This document shows, piece by piece, positions 1 to 12,950 of a DNA stretch of 64,000 nt. Both the position numbers and the translations under genes were made by a program. This DNA is from Rhopalosiphum padi (Eukaryota > Arthropoda > Insecta > Hemiptera > Aphididae): positions 56,147,858 to 56,211,857 of the forward strand of contig NC_083598.1 of assembly GCF_020882245.1 (NCBI RefSeq), in the 5' to 3' direction. Each line of letters begins with the position of its first letter. Positions within the stretch are counted from its first letter, which is position 1. The notes under the pieces are model-generated. The model did not search any database. It was given only the letters and a program-made list of their open reading frames with translations, and had not been told where the DNA came from.

Positions 1-780
1 TATTTTTATAATGATATGACATATTTAATTTACATTTATTAAATACTATGATAGTTGATAGTCATCGTTATTTTTAAAACATTTTTAAGGTTTAAATTTA
101 TTATTACAGTAATAGCCCACACATTTACACAGCCAATAGGTACATTTTAATATAAATGTGTTGTATTTTATTGTAGGTAAGTCATCGAAAGTAAATTACT
201 AAAGCTTTTTATGGCTATCGTTGGAAATATTAAGTGTTTTTCGATGTACTTATATATTGTAGTAGTATCAGTAGTAGTTATAGTCAGTAAGGCATCGGTT
301 ACCGAAGTATACCTAATGCCAAATGATCACTGATCATGTTATAATCATAAAAACAGTAGTATGGACTAAAGAGATACAATAATATAATATTTATCGTTTT
401 AAATAGTTGACGAAATATTGTAATTAAACATTACGATGAGATGCAATGAAGTGCATTAGTACTTAGTATAGGTATACCTAGATACCTATAGTGATTGATC
501 CATTATAGGTTTAAAAACGATTGGACATTTATTATATTTCTTCGAATAATTTTTGTAAGTTTTTTATCTAGAAAATTTATTTATTAAATGCATTTTTGTC
601 AAACATTTAAAATTTTCGTAGTATAATTAATTATATAATAGTACAAACCAGGTAGTAAAATTGTTTAAAAATATGCTTTTAATTATATCAATTAAAAACA
701 AATTTTTAAATTTTTAACGTAATATCATAAATTTAATATAATAAAAAACGTTGTGTGAAAAAAAACGTTGTTTTTCTCAT
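1..780. other. AT-rich intergenic sequence
   Basis: No coding exon, RNA gene or recognisable element is visible. The stretch lies downstream of gene D, which is on the minus strand, so it may contain that gene's 3' untranslated region. Confidence 0.5.
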
Positions 781-787
781 TGTCTTT

Positions 788-2020
788 TTTTCTCGACGAG
801 TTTTCATTGTCATATTTAACCTAGTGAATAAGAAATATTTAGTGGCATGAATTATTATAGCTAAATATATAAATTTATTAAAACTTACTCGTAATTTTCT
901 TAACGAAATATCAATGTCTTATTTTGTGCTTAATAATTTTGTCTGCATATTCTCTGGTATTATACTCAAAGATCTATTTATCAGAAATTCGACAATATCT
1001 TTTGTTTGATTTTGCGTGTCAAATGATTTTGTCAAGTAGGTAAATTTTTCTAATAATTTTTTCTTCATTTCTTTCGTTTCTGGCGTCAGCGAAGAATCAT
1101 CACCATAGGCCTTTAACGAAATTGGTCAAGATTAAATTTAAGTTTAAGTAAATTGTACGTCCATTAAACTTTAAAATTGATTGTGAGAATAAATAATTGA
1201 ATGTGTTCAAAAAACGTATTTCAACATAAAATGTGACTTCCTTAACATATATTAACCTGTATGATATTGTACAGTTAATGTATTGAGTTAATGCATTTAT
1301 CAACAAATGTGTAATACACTCATATGTCATAAAATGTGATATCTCAAAACCGATTAGTTCTATGATATGGGTTATAATTGATTAAATTGGTGTTAAGTGA
1401 TATATTAGAATATACTATTAATATAATACTATAATAATAATTAACTAATAAGTAGTATGTATTAATGGTTTAAAAATTAAAATTAAATAATATTATTTCT
1501 ATATATTATGTACGTTATATGTTTTAAAACTTCACAAGTTTAACAGAAATTAAACATTATAGTTATAATATATATTAATGTCTAAAAAATAATAATAAAA
1601 ATTATGCCTACTTTAGTAATTTATAATAATTATAACAGTTATAATTAGTTATTAAGTTGTACTAAAATATTATAAATTACCTTATTGAGTTCTCTCGCTA
1701 TCTCGGCACCTTTTGATGATAATTTATATGAAAACATTTTAACTTGATCCCTTAATAATCTTACAGGATCTTCCTTTTCCAAGTCTGTGAAAGGCGTCTC
1801 CGCAAGGCGGACCAAAGACTCCAGCACTTTGCTTGTTATTTTATCGAGTTCAGTAGGTTGAGAAGAAATCTAAGTAGATGCAATAAAATATACAAATTAT
1901 TAATAATGATTTACAATTTTTAAATATGGTTTGGTTTGTCGAACAAAATTAACATTTAAAAATACTTTCCTGGACTACTAATGTTGATAGCAAGAGACCA
2001 GACAAATATAACAACTTCAT
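788..2020 (-). pseudogene. Gene D: family 1 secreted-protein gene with premature stop
   Basis: Four exons can be read on the minus strand: 1970-2020, 1681-1869, 889-1110, and a tail exon starting at 820. Exon 1 encodes a hydrophobic signal peptide (MKLLYLSGLLLSTLVVQ). Exon 2 starts ISSQPTELDK, matching exon 2 of genes A, B and C. Exon 3 starts AYGDDSS and carries the family region INRSLSIIPENMQTKLL, but codon 64 of 74 is TAA (919-921). The reading frame beyond that stop still matches paralogues (DIDISLRKLR, then a GT donor), and the tail exon (VKYDNENSS) also resembles theirs. The predicted product is therefore about 143 aa, lacking the last helix end and tail. Intron 1 starts with GA, as in the other copies; introns 2 and 3 have GT donors. 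It could be a young pseudogene or a functional truncated form. Cellular role is unknown; secretion is inferred from the signal peptide. Confidence 0.75.
1870..1969 (-). other. Intron 1 of gene D, apparent GA-AG intron
   Basis: Exon 1 ends in CAG and the intron begins GAAAGTATTTTT and ends in TTAG. Using the GT four bases further in would carry one extra base into exon 2 and give a stop after six codons (NFFSTY then TGA). Joining at CAG|GA keeps the frame. Confidence 0.7.
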
Positions 2021-2063
2021 ATTTGTAGAAAATAAAAAATTTTAACGATTGAATGGTTAATAA

Positions 2064-2071
2064 TTTATATA
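2064..2071 (-). promoter_or_regulatory. TATA box of gene D
   Basis: TATATAAA on the minus strand about 50 bases upstream of the ATG at 2020. The other three family 1 genes have a similar box at a similar distance. Confidence 0.5.
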
Positions 2072-2079
2072 ATGAAATA

Positions 2080-3110
2080 CCTATAGTGTTAACATTGACC
2101 TTATTATATATACTTTTTATTTCTGCGTTATTTTTTTATCAAATATAAAAAAAAATTGCAACTAAGTTATTATTATTTAACTATGATGTGTTTTTTATAA
2201 TTTACAGATAATAAAATATAATTATTATAAAGTACAAAGTAAAATTATTATTATCAGCTTTTCTAATCATTCATTAGAAATAAATTTGAATCATGAAATA
2301 ATATTATTTGCTTCATTTAAAAAATGCTTATATGTTTGTTATATGTTTACATAATAACTTGAATTATATACAATAGTCTGATAAAAGAATGTAATAGTTA
2401 TATTTATCTACTATATAATATTTTTTCAACGAATTTACAATCTTAATGATTATAACATGACTGTCTTTCTTTAATTTACAAATATTATTGGCATAGGTAG
2501 GTTATAAAATAAAAGGGATTAAAGTTAATGCATATAATTGTAATTTAAAATAACGAACAATATAAACATTAATTTTTTGCATTTTTTGTTGTTATTAATA
2601 TCTTAGATAGTTGGATTAAGAATTAAGTATGAAATAATTTTAATTTAAAATATATTTTTTTATTAGTTATAATGAAGTATACAAAATTTGTACCAGTAGA
2701 CGCGATACGAGTATATGAGCTATGTGAAAAAAAAGAAAACATGAACAATTTGAATGAAAAAGTCGCATTTTTTTTTGTAATTATCTGTAGGTAACATTTT
2801 AAATTACCTACGTCCTACACAAAAAAATCAAGCTACATTCAATTAAGGGTTTCACAGATTTTTTTTTTTTTGATCGTGAATCATTAAGGTGTCCTTAAGG
2901 TATTAATGTCTTTTGTGTGATGATACACGATGTTATTAATTCACAATCTGTAATTATATAAAAAAAATATTCAAAATGTTCTATAATTAACAAGTTAAAT
3001 TTATTTTATACATATCGGTTTTTATTAAAGAATAACGAACGCTCATTACTTTAAAATAAATTAAAATTTTATTGTTGGTTCGTAATAAGTACCTTCTGTC
3101 GATATAGTCC
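2080..3110. other. AT-rich intergenic sequence
   Basis: Upstream of gene D. Simple A and T runs only; nothing coding is seen. Confidence 0.5.
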
Positions 3111-3119
3111 TGTTAAGAA

Positions 3120-4525
3120 AGTGAGTTCGACCAAAACGATAATACTCAACACATCCCATCGATTACATGGCGCGATGAAGAAGTGATTGAACAACAGCAG
3201 TCTACATCTACAGTACATGTCCAAATTAAGTCGCCGAAAATAAAAGGTTCAGTACCTATAGTAAGACTACGGAATATTCGCGCGAGGTAGAAAAAACTCG
3301 AATTGATGGACGTACTGGCCGACTCTTAACGGGCGGTGGCTATACAAATATCATTAAATTATTAGTATTATTACATTACAATGATTTTTCCTCAGCCTAA
3401 TGTACAAGAACCATCCAAGTCGTTTTTCGTCGATGTGATTTGAGAAAAGCACCTCCTATCGATACTAATTGTGTCAGGAGAGTTCAACGGAATGAATGAG
3501 AACGCTGGACACATTCCACCGACTACGCGGTAGGTACGTCAGTTCACGTCCACAATAAGCGTTAAAATTTAAGATACCAAAACTCAAGTTCGGTAGCCAA
3601 ACGTAGAAATATTCACGTGATGCAAACTAACATCGAACTGATTTATAGACTGCCCAATACCAAACGAACGGCCGCTGTACGCAGCTCATTAAATTTTTCG
3701 ATGAAAATAATTTTTCTTCAGCATAATAATATCGTATAGATGAATTGTCGACATCGATTTTCGTCGGTGAAATAATTGAAAATAACTTACTTGCCATCAA
3801 TACCATTGTGTTTTGAAAGTGTATCAGAACTGGCGAATGCTTTACGCGGCGACTACGCGTAGTCTGCTGAAGTTTTCGACAACGGTGATTTTTCCCCCAG
3901 CGTATCGAAGACGATTCGTTGACGTCCATGATCTTTATCGGCGAAATAAATGAAAGCAATTTGCCACCGGTACCGTTGTGACTTAACGACACGTGGGAAC
4001 TATTCAATGCTCTACGTGCATCGGCTATTCGGAGCTCACTAAAATTACCGATGACAGTGGTTTTTCTGCGGCGCAATTCAGATATAATATCGACATATTT
4101 TTTCGGGGATCATAGTACTGCGCCACTAACATTCGTCGGTCCGGAACGTTTAGCTCTCGAAGTGATCGAGAAATTTAGGGGCTTCTTCAGAAATGAAAAT
4201 CGAGGAGATTAACCGAATTACACAATTCGTCACCGATTTACGGGCGTATAGAAAATGTAAAGATAGAACAGTCTTTGTATATGCCATTTGAGGTACAGTA
4301 GGTACACTGCAATGATATCGATACGGATCTGGACAACATCAGTGACGGAGATGGAAAAAAAAAAGGAAAAACGAAAACAGCAATCTTATTCGGTGTCGGT
4401 GGTTTCTATCACGATTGGGTAGGCGACTTTTCAAGTTCGGTAGCAGGTTGTGTTGTCGTTGCTGCAGTGGTGTCTCAACTGACTTCGTGATGACGACAAG
4501 TAAGTCTGAGCGATACTGAAAATTA
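3120..4525 (+). pseudogene. Frame-broken relative of the 380-aa gene at 50.86 kb
   Basis: Plus-strand sequence resembles the intact single-exon gene at 50861-52003. The best match is about 3880-4130: a piece reading roughly IEDDSLTSMIFIGEINES, then RASAIRSSLKLPMTV-like, then a part matching ISTYFFGG. The 3' end (about 4450-4525) still reads CCRCC...TSKSERY then a stop, matching the Cys-rich end CCCC...ASKSE of the intact protein. No single frame stays open, so several indels or stops are present. The internal module (SLKF-MTV... IEDDS... EINEN...PP) appears at least twice more between about 3690 and 4130, with a weaker trace near 3400, whereas the intact gene has about one and a half copies. 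GC content is clearly above the flanks. No introns were seen, but the intact gene is also intronless, so this does not prove retrocopying. Confidence 0.75.
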
Positions 4526-4529
4526 TTAT

Positions 4530-7500
4530 GTATAATATAGTTAATAATATAATGACCAACTGTGCACATCAAACGTTTTGGTATATACGTGGAAAAGTTG
4601 ACTAAATAACTTGGTCACTTTTGGCTTAAACAATATTTTTAAATATTATACTTAATGTTGACATGCAAAAAACGATTGATAACGATTACTTTTGCTAGAA
4701 AAATAGTTTAGAAATCTGCAGTTGGTCAAAACTGTTTTTTTATATTTCGTAATAAGGTTCAAATAACACATTTGATAATGTTATATCATTTGTTAACTTT
4801 AAGCATATTATACTTCTTTGTTCAATTGACTAATAGGCATATAGGATAAAACAATTTAAACTTGATAGTTTTAACATTCTATGATAATTCATTTAAATAT
4901 TTAATTAAAATGCATATCTGCAGTAGTTGATAATGGAGTCGCAGTACTTAAATATGGTTTATTTAAGTATATTTAGAAGTTGACAATTTCATATTTCGAA
5001 TATTTACATTTTTTAAGAAAAAAAGCGATGAGTATGATGGCGAATATAAACGAAATTAATAATGGATTTTTATTATATTTGTATAGAAAACATTTGTAAG
5101 TTATACAATTAATAATTAGGTAATAATTTAAAACAAGATATCAAAAATTGGAAAAAAAGAAGAAAATAATATTAGTTTATTTGCGTAGAAATTAAATAAA
5201 ATAGCAATATTTGTTCATGATATAAAAATAATATTTATGTTATATATTTTTTTTTGATATTGCTATTAAATTTGTTTATTTTACTTTTAGTAGTACGATA
5301 GGTTGATTTAATTTGTTCTGAAAACATTGTATTTATTATATTTATAACGTATTAAATTATTATTAAATATAAATAATATTTTATTATTACAATGATATAT
5401 ATTTTTACTATATTATATTATTGTTATTAACTTTATTATGTAAAGAAATTAATCATATAACTATTTGGTGAAATTTTCCAGTTTCTATAGTTATATATTC
5501 ATTTTAATTAGATTTTTTAATTCTAGTTTGTCCTTAATTTTTTCTTTTTTTTCTACTGATTATTTTGAAAAAATATTGGTAGTTTCTATATTTATCCTAT
5601 TTAAAGTACAACTACGTACAAGTTTCTACTCAAAACCATGTTCGAAGTTGAAAGGTAAATCTTTCTGTCGACTACTTATAGTAAATTTACAAAAATAAAA
5701 TACACATTATTGTAAAATCTTACATTTATCGTTTTTTTCGAAGTTTGAGCGTAATTCCACATTTTTTTCAAAGGTGTCGGACATTTTTATTTCGATGAAA
5801 TTTGATATTCATGTATAAAATAAGAGTTTCTCATCAATTGATTTTCTTATCGTGTTTTAATTTAAAAACGAATAATAAATAACCGTGGATTCCTTGAATT
5901 TTTCACCAAATGTTTATATTAGTAGTTTCTATGTGTGGTATTGTTACTATGAGAGTGGCCGGGATAATTGAATACCTACCTGTACCATTAATGTTACCAA
6001 GTATATGGTAACAATTATCAAAACATTGTATACCTCTGTCACTATAGCATCAGTTAGGAATTTAATACCGAACGGGAGAATATGAAATGATTTTGATATT
6101 ATTAAATTAATATTAGACAAGACACTAAATTATAAGGAGTACAATTTAATGCAAATTGAAATAAAATGTTAATATAAAATATTTTACTTTACCGCTGGCC
6201 TGCTATACACGAAACAAGCGATAAAACGTGATTCCTTCGGCATATGCATCTGTAGCAGGCTGAAGTTATTCTTTTATGGCGAGACTCCGTGATAATACAG
6301 AATGAACATAAAATGACTCACGGGTCTAGGATATATATTAAAATAATAACATAGAAATAATGTAACAGTGTTTCACAAAATTATAGAATATGGTTTTACA
6401 CTATGAGAGTAGAATTTTCAAAATCTTTTTACTCTTTTTAAGCTATTTACAGAGATTTGGTATGTTTTTTTATACGTACAATTTATTCGTTGAAAATATT
6501 ACATATTGTTCTTAAAAAAAAAATTATTATTTTACCTATTTAAAAATATTAAAGATACATTATGCTCGATTTTTGTTTACGTTTGAAGTTAAAATTTTAA
6601 CATAATTTGTTAAAATTTAAAAATTATTTTGTAGTTAAAAATATATTAAATGCTTAATTTTGATAACTAAAGCTTAAACATTTAAAACAACATTTTCCAT
6701 AAGTAGCTCATAGTAAAAACAATAAAATCGTGCAACTACCCACATTGAAAGAATCGGCCTAGTTATTCTATTTGTGTAGTGATGGTGGTTGACAGGAATG
6801 TATTTTAGTAGTGTGCTGAACGGTACCTAATTAATAATCATCGAATGTGGAAAACAATTTTATACAGACTTCGCACGTCCGATATATTAATTCGTAGTGG
6901 TATAGCAAACGGAAATATAATGTAAATTATCGTGTGATTAACGTTTTACTGTATAAAATATCAATTTGAAATGTTTAACTGGTTTTTAATATAACGAACA
7001 ATTAATAAACAGGGAAATTATCCAAGAGTTTCGTTTAAATTAAATGTTGCATGGTTGCGTAGCAACACGCCCATTGTACAGCTAATAATAATAATAATAA
7101 TAATGTATATGTAAATATCCAATTTAAAATAAACACATTATAATAATTGATATCAAATTTTCAAATAAAAATATTGAATTATTGTTGGGTCACCTAATAG
7201 TATATAATAATCCTATAATATTATTTTCCTTCTAACATTCTTTAAAAAAAAATATACAAGATATTAATTTTAATAGATTTGTATTAAATATTAAAAAAGG
7301 TATTAAGTATATTCTATATTCATGCTATAAATTAAATCTAATATTTAAAATATTTAAAATTAAAAAAAAATTAAATACCTATTTAAATAGCTTTGAAAAA
7401 TGATATAATTTATTTTAGTGATAAATTATGTCTTATTTGGTAGTTCTAGAAAGCCTGAATGATGAAAACTATATTCACTGAAAGTTATATTTAAATATAA

Positions 7501-9500
7501 TTTAGCTAGTAGCAACATATAAATGTAGAAACAGTATTTACAATTTACAATAGCCTTTTTTATTTATTTTTATGTTTATTTATAAGAATAATAACTTAGC
7601 AATAACTTATATCTAGTTAAAGACTTACATACAGTGTTTATGTTCTATAAATACATAATATTATTATAAAAGTAAAAAATCTAGAGTTGATTAAATTTAT
7701 TTATCACTTAACATTGATCAAAATATTATTAATTACTAGTATTTATTATACGATATGTCGATATAGTCCAATGTGTGCTAAATAAACAACGCACATCGTT
7801 TTCACGAACATTTGTAACTTAGGTATTTAGTTACTAAAATTCATTTTTATTTGAAAATTCATTTTAACTTTGTTTACCTTTAACTAGTTTAAAAAAATTG
7901 GTTAACTTGCCCAACTTGGATATTATCTACTTATTAAACTTGTATAATATGTACACTTATAAGTTTTATGATAATATTATACAGTGTTTCCTGAAGTCCG
8001 AACACTGGTTAGTTCCTTCACACAGCTTAATGTCTTGCAATTATATACGAGAATATATATACATTTTTTTCTTATTCTTTTTTTTTCTATTATATATACA
8101 TAAATAGAAATATTGTTAAATGCCTTCATTACCACGTATACTTTTGTAAAAAAAAAAAATTATTTACAAGTTTTATAATTCAGAAAAAAAATATATGGTG
8201 TTTAGTTAGGACTTTCAGAATCATTCTGCATAATTAAATCATTCATAATTTGCATACTTAATAACATTTACAGTTGTCGTTTTTAATATAGGTACGTATT
8301 AATAAATTATTGCATAAAATATATTTTCGTAAACGATATTCGTAGTATAAGTTATTTAAAATTTAGAGTTTAGAGTGTTTAGCCTGTTGCAATAAATTTA
8401 TAAACATATAGTTTTTACAGTTACCTATGGTTATAATTTAAGGCAATTGAGTATTATGTGTTTGTTCGATGTATGCTAGTGTATTTTAAAATAACTATAT
8501 AAATTATCATAAGTTGTAACATTCAGCTTTAGTCACAAGTCACAAGATTACTATAACACCAACATGTATATTCGAGAAACAATATTTGACGTAACTCAAA
8601 AAATAGTATCATACGTATAGTCGAACAAAATGTTAGTATATTTTATATTATTACTGTTGTTTAATTTTAAATAAGAAAAATTATTTAAATTTGTCACTTA
8701 CTACATTTTGAATTGAGTAGAGAACAATTGTAAATCGTATGTTGACTATTTTAGTCACTAAGTATAGAAGTTTAGTGTTTACAATTTATAAAAATATCAA
8801 ACTAGCAATTTTTCTGTAATATAAAAATGTTCCAATTGAACATATAAACTATGAATAAACTATTTGAAAAATTAAAAAATGCTTTAAATTAAAACTCTAA
8901 AAATATTATGATAATTTTATTTGTTAGGTTTTTGACTAATTTCCAAAGTGTATTTTGAATTATTTTTAAAATACATTTTTGCGTATCGGTATGAATTTTA
9001 TTTTAATGTTTAAAAGATTTAAAAATTATTATTATACAATTACTAAAAATTAATAACAGATTTACTTCATAGTTATGTTTATAGTTACATAACTATATCG
9101 CTAAGATTTAGTACAATCAGAACAAAATATATTCAATTCTACCTAAATAAAAGTTATATTGTAAGAGTAAAAGAAAAATATTTTCATACGTAAATTGAAA
9201 ATAGTTGTCGATGGCTTAAATTAATTCTTCTACTATTATATAATAATATAATATGTTATTATTTTTATAAAAAAATAATATAGGTATTAAGGTATTATAT
9301 ACTATATAAGTTATAATTTATAAAATTATAAATATACATTAATAAAATATATTATACACATTACAATATAATAGTGTTATATTTTAATGTTTTTAATTCG
9401 TTATAAATTACGATGAAGATTAGATGAAAATATATGTAGGTAAATAAATAAAACGATGTTAAAATATGCATAAATATTCATTAGTCATAGGTAATTTGAA
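4530..9500. other. Long AT-rich intergenic region
   Basis: About 5 kb with no supportable exon. Open frames here are short and made of AT-rich simple sequence. An AAT triplet run lies near 7085-7103. A small palindrome, GTTGCGTAGCAAC, at 7054-7066 resembles an RFX X-box but is isolated. A motif near 5900 (CACCAAATGTTTATATTAG) resembles the repeats downstream of the 380-aa gene at 52.3 kb. Confidence 0.5.
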
Positions 9501-9530
9501 TTGGTTCTATAATATTGACGACATAGTTCA

Positions 9531-11381
9531 TTAATCTTTACAAATACTTTTTGATTCCGTAGAGTTGTCTATTTTCTTCAGTTTGAGGTCTATTTTTAGA
9601 TTATGCCTGTTACAAAAATTGTATGTATTATTTCTCAATTACCTAGCAATTTGTATATATTATTGTAAGATATTTATTTTAAACCTAACGATCTTTATTT
9701 ATTTTTTTAAGTTTACCTTTATTTTATTTAAAATATTAATGAATTCTTTTCCCAAATCAAATAATTTGTTCTGGAAATGTTTTGGTAGGTTGTCGAAAGA
9801 TGTATTTATCATCAACTTGGCCGCTTTACTAACATCCCGAATTGCATTAGCTACTCTTTGCGAACTATTGGCATGTTCGATTAATTTCTTCTTTGTCAAT
9901 TCTTTTTCTTCTGGTGATAGTGATTCCAAGTAGGCCTTTAAATACAATTTAAATATTATTTAATATATTTATTGATATATTTTGTTTTGTGTATTTTTTG
10001 TGAACATTCGTGTATCTGTGAGTTATCTTCCATTAAATTGGTTTATAGCCAATAACTAATATTTTTAAATTTGAGTATGAAAATAATATGACAGATAAAA
10101 AAAGGTAATATTATAATAAGAAGTATTATAATATTATAACTTTCCATGTTTTTTTTTTTTAACATTTTATAATATATTATTATTTAGGTACCTAAACATA
10201 TAACTTGTACCTACTAACATTAAATATTATAATTATTTTGTATTCATAAATTAAAGTATAATATATTTATTTTTTATTTTAAGTTTTGAACGTTTAAAAT
10301 TCACAATTATATGATATAAAATAATTTATAGCTAAGAATAAATCATGAAAAAAAATTGTCAAAGTTTGTAGAAACGAATTATTTGAATAGGTTCTTGACA
10401 GTCTTAATTTTAAATGTGTTAACAACATTATGGAAACAAAACCATGCACTGTGCAAAATGTTATTCCAGTTATATCATTATATAAAAAGAACATTCCAAA
10501 AAAAAACATTTAAACCTTCCTATAGAACTTACCTTTAAGTTTCGAAAACATTTTCGTAAAGATTTATACCTCGTTTCTTATAAACTATATTTTAGACATT
10601 CCTTAACCTAAAATAGGCATATTCCTTAAATGGTTGTACGAAACACTTTAATTACTTTCCAAAACAAATATTCCATAGAAATGACCGATTTCTTGTATAG
10701 TAAATAATTGTATTATTTTATAGTAAATTTAATTTAACTAACTACTTCACAAATTAAAATAGGTATAACTTTAGATAGAGCATTTTCAATTTAAAGTGGT
10801 TGATTTTTTTTCTAAATTATTTCGTTTTTCACAAATAATTTATGATTTCAACGATTTCCAAATAGTAATAATAAGAGAACATATTTAAAGCGACCTCTTA
10901 AAATTATATATTCAATCATAAACACAATTACACAAAAATTGCAATGTTGTAGTTCATCAGGTTGTACGATATATGTACATATATATATATGTAGTATATG
11001 TTATATACTATATAGTAATGAAACTAATTAAAAAATATCATTACCTTTTCAATTTCTTCTTTCTTCCGGTTAATTTTGGCTATGATATCTTTTAAAAATG
11101 GTTCTTTTTTTCCACTAGCTGCCGATGGATTAATGATATTTTCCAATTTTCTATATGGTATTTCTACAACGTTAACCAAAGAATGCATTAGGTTCGCTGC
11201 CATTTTATCAAGCTCAGTAGGCTCACTAAGCTCCGCAGATGAAATCTGTGTAAATACATTTATAATAATTATAATTAAAATACATTTTGTACCATATATA
11301 TATCAAAAGTAGAAATTCAAAAATACTTTCCTGGGCCACTAATGCCGATATTAGGAAACCGAAAAAATATGATGTCTTCAT
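9531..11381 (-). CDS. Gene A: family 1 small secreted protein, 4 exons
   Basis: Exons are 11331-11381, 11045-11245, 9717-9935 and, less surely, 9531-9575. All junctions are in phase 0. Exon 1 is the signal peptide MKTSYFFGFLISALVAQ. Exon 2 (67 codons) starts ISSAELSEPTELDK. Exon 3 (73 codons) holds the family signature INTSFDNLPKHFQNKL. The proposed tail, KIDNSTESKSICKD, resembles the tail of gene B, but its acceptor has a weak pyrimidine tract; other acceptors would end the protein within a few residues. The product is about 171 aa, rich in Lys, Glu, Leu and Ile and apparently alpha-helical, with no cysteine before the tail. I recognise no named family. Intron 1 (85 bp) begins GAAAGT, not GT; introns 2 and 3 have GT donors. 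Secreted by prediction; function unknown, possibly salivary or effector-like by analogy only. Confidence 0.8.
11246..11330 (-). other. Intron 1 of gene A, apparent GA-AG intron
   Basis: CAG|GAAAGTATTTTT at the 5' end and ACACAG at the 3' end, 85 bp. The nearby GT at +5 would shift frame and stop after NFICGA. The GA junction joins the signal peptide in frame to ISSAEL. Confidence 0.7.
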
Positions 11382-11443
11382 CTTAGCAGTGAAGTCGAAC
11401 GAATAAATTGTCAAAATGTATTCCCTGAAAATAGTACCTACCA

Positions 11444-11451
11444 TTTATATA
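11444..11451 (-). promoter_or_regulatory. TATA box of gene A
   Basis: TATATAAA on the minus strand, 70 bases before the ATG. A TTTTCAGGG about 25 bases downstream, near 11426, could be the initiator. Confidence 0.5.
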
Positions 11452-12950
11452 CAATAAAAACAACCTTGAAAAACCTTTTTTTATACATCAATTCTAAGCC
11501 AATCAATGTTTTCTTTTATACCTTTCTTTCATAAGCGGTTAATGCCATCGCTAAATCTGATATTGCTTGCGTCCGCTGTTGGTATTATGTTGTATTATAT
11601 TGTTTACGTCCGTTGCAATCGTTTTATATTATTAAATTGTTTACGTCCGCCTACGCTGTATGCAATTGCACTATACTCAAGACTCCGAGAGAAGAAGTGC
11701 TGAAATATTTTCATATAGACCTAACGGTAGCTATTTATATTTTTTAAATTTAACCTCATGAATAATAGAGAACCAATTTTACGGATATGAGTATTACTCT
11801 ACAATTCTATATATTTAATGTAACAACGCGAGGACACATTTTGTAGTTAGGTACTCAATATATGTTTGAACAGAATAAAAATATTGATATGTTGCAACTT
11901 ATGAACACCACCAGTGTTATAGTTTCGGGTTGTTAGGATCATAAAATTAGATAAAACTTATTTTGAAGGGTGAATAAAATATGTTTAGAAAGAAATTTTC
12001 TTCAGTTATTGTGCTTATAATGTATAATAACTATAAATTATAAATGGGTACTGTGGTAGGTGATAAAAGTATAAAATATGTAATCTATCCATTTTTTTTA
12101 AACTAAAGGTACAAAAAACAATTTACAAGATGATTTTTAATTTATTCAGTGTTTATAGGGAAAACTAAGGATCCGTGGTATGTTTCGAAGAATTGTCAAA
12201 TGATCAATCATTTTTATCTTTTGGGAGAATGAAAGCAAAACATATTCTCAGAGTCATCCACAAAAAATATTTTTGATTAAAACATACATTAGAACTCTAA
12301 GTAAAGACTGGAACAAAAATCAAATTTTGTCGCATGCGAAATAATGCTTTACGGCGTTTAACGTTTGTAGATAAATAATATAAAAATGTCTTATGGTTTT
12401 TAGTTACATAAGTGTTACTTAGTTGGTAAATTATATTTTTCTAATAAAAAATACTACAACAGTCATAAAATAGTATTATTTATTGCATGAAATATATTAT
12501 GATATATAATAATATACTTACAAATTATAAATTACAATCTATATCACATAATATGTAAATATGTTTAAGGTATATAATATAACGATTATAACGTAAACTT
12601 TATGTATATACCATGAATATATTTATTGCTATTTAGTGTTTTAATCGATATTTAATAACATTAATTGTTAGGTTTCAATTAGCTTGTATAGGTATTAGTT
12701 ATAAAAAGCTTTATTATTTATTAACGCTTAACAAAATATTTATAATTATAATATGCAATTACTTATTAGTATATAATTTAAATACACATGAATAAATACA
12801 ATTATCGTGTTTCTTATAGTATAGGTAATAAATGGATGTAGTTCATTATCATTTATTCCAATATAATTTAAAAGTTAATGTTGAATTGTTCTTTACCAAA
12901 CCAACTAGACATTATTCAATTATTTTTGATTAAGTAATAAGTATGAATTA

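Noticed and set aside
3627..4076. 149-codon minus-strand open frame
   Set aside because: It is the antisense shadow of the decayed plus-strand relative of the 380-aa gene.
6190..6270. Possible hairpin RNA (GCCTGCTA pairing with TAGCAGGC)
   Set aside because: Only an eight-base stem with a long loop; too weak to call.
8490..8640. TATA-like box followed by a short ATG frame near 8567
   Set aside because: The frame has only 18 codons and no continuing exon was found.
11226..11444. Reading the signal-peptide exon of gene A straight on as a 72-codon protein
   Set aside because: The extension is intron sequence; the paralogues instead join the same CAG to an ISS-type exon.
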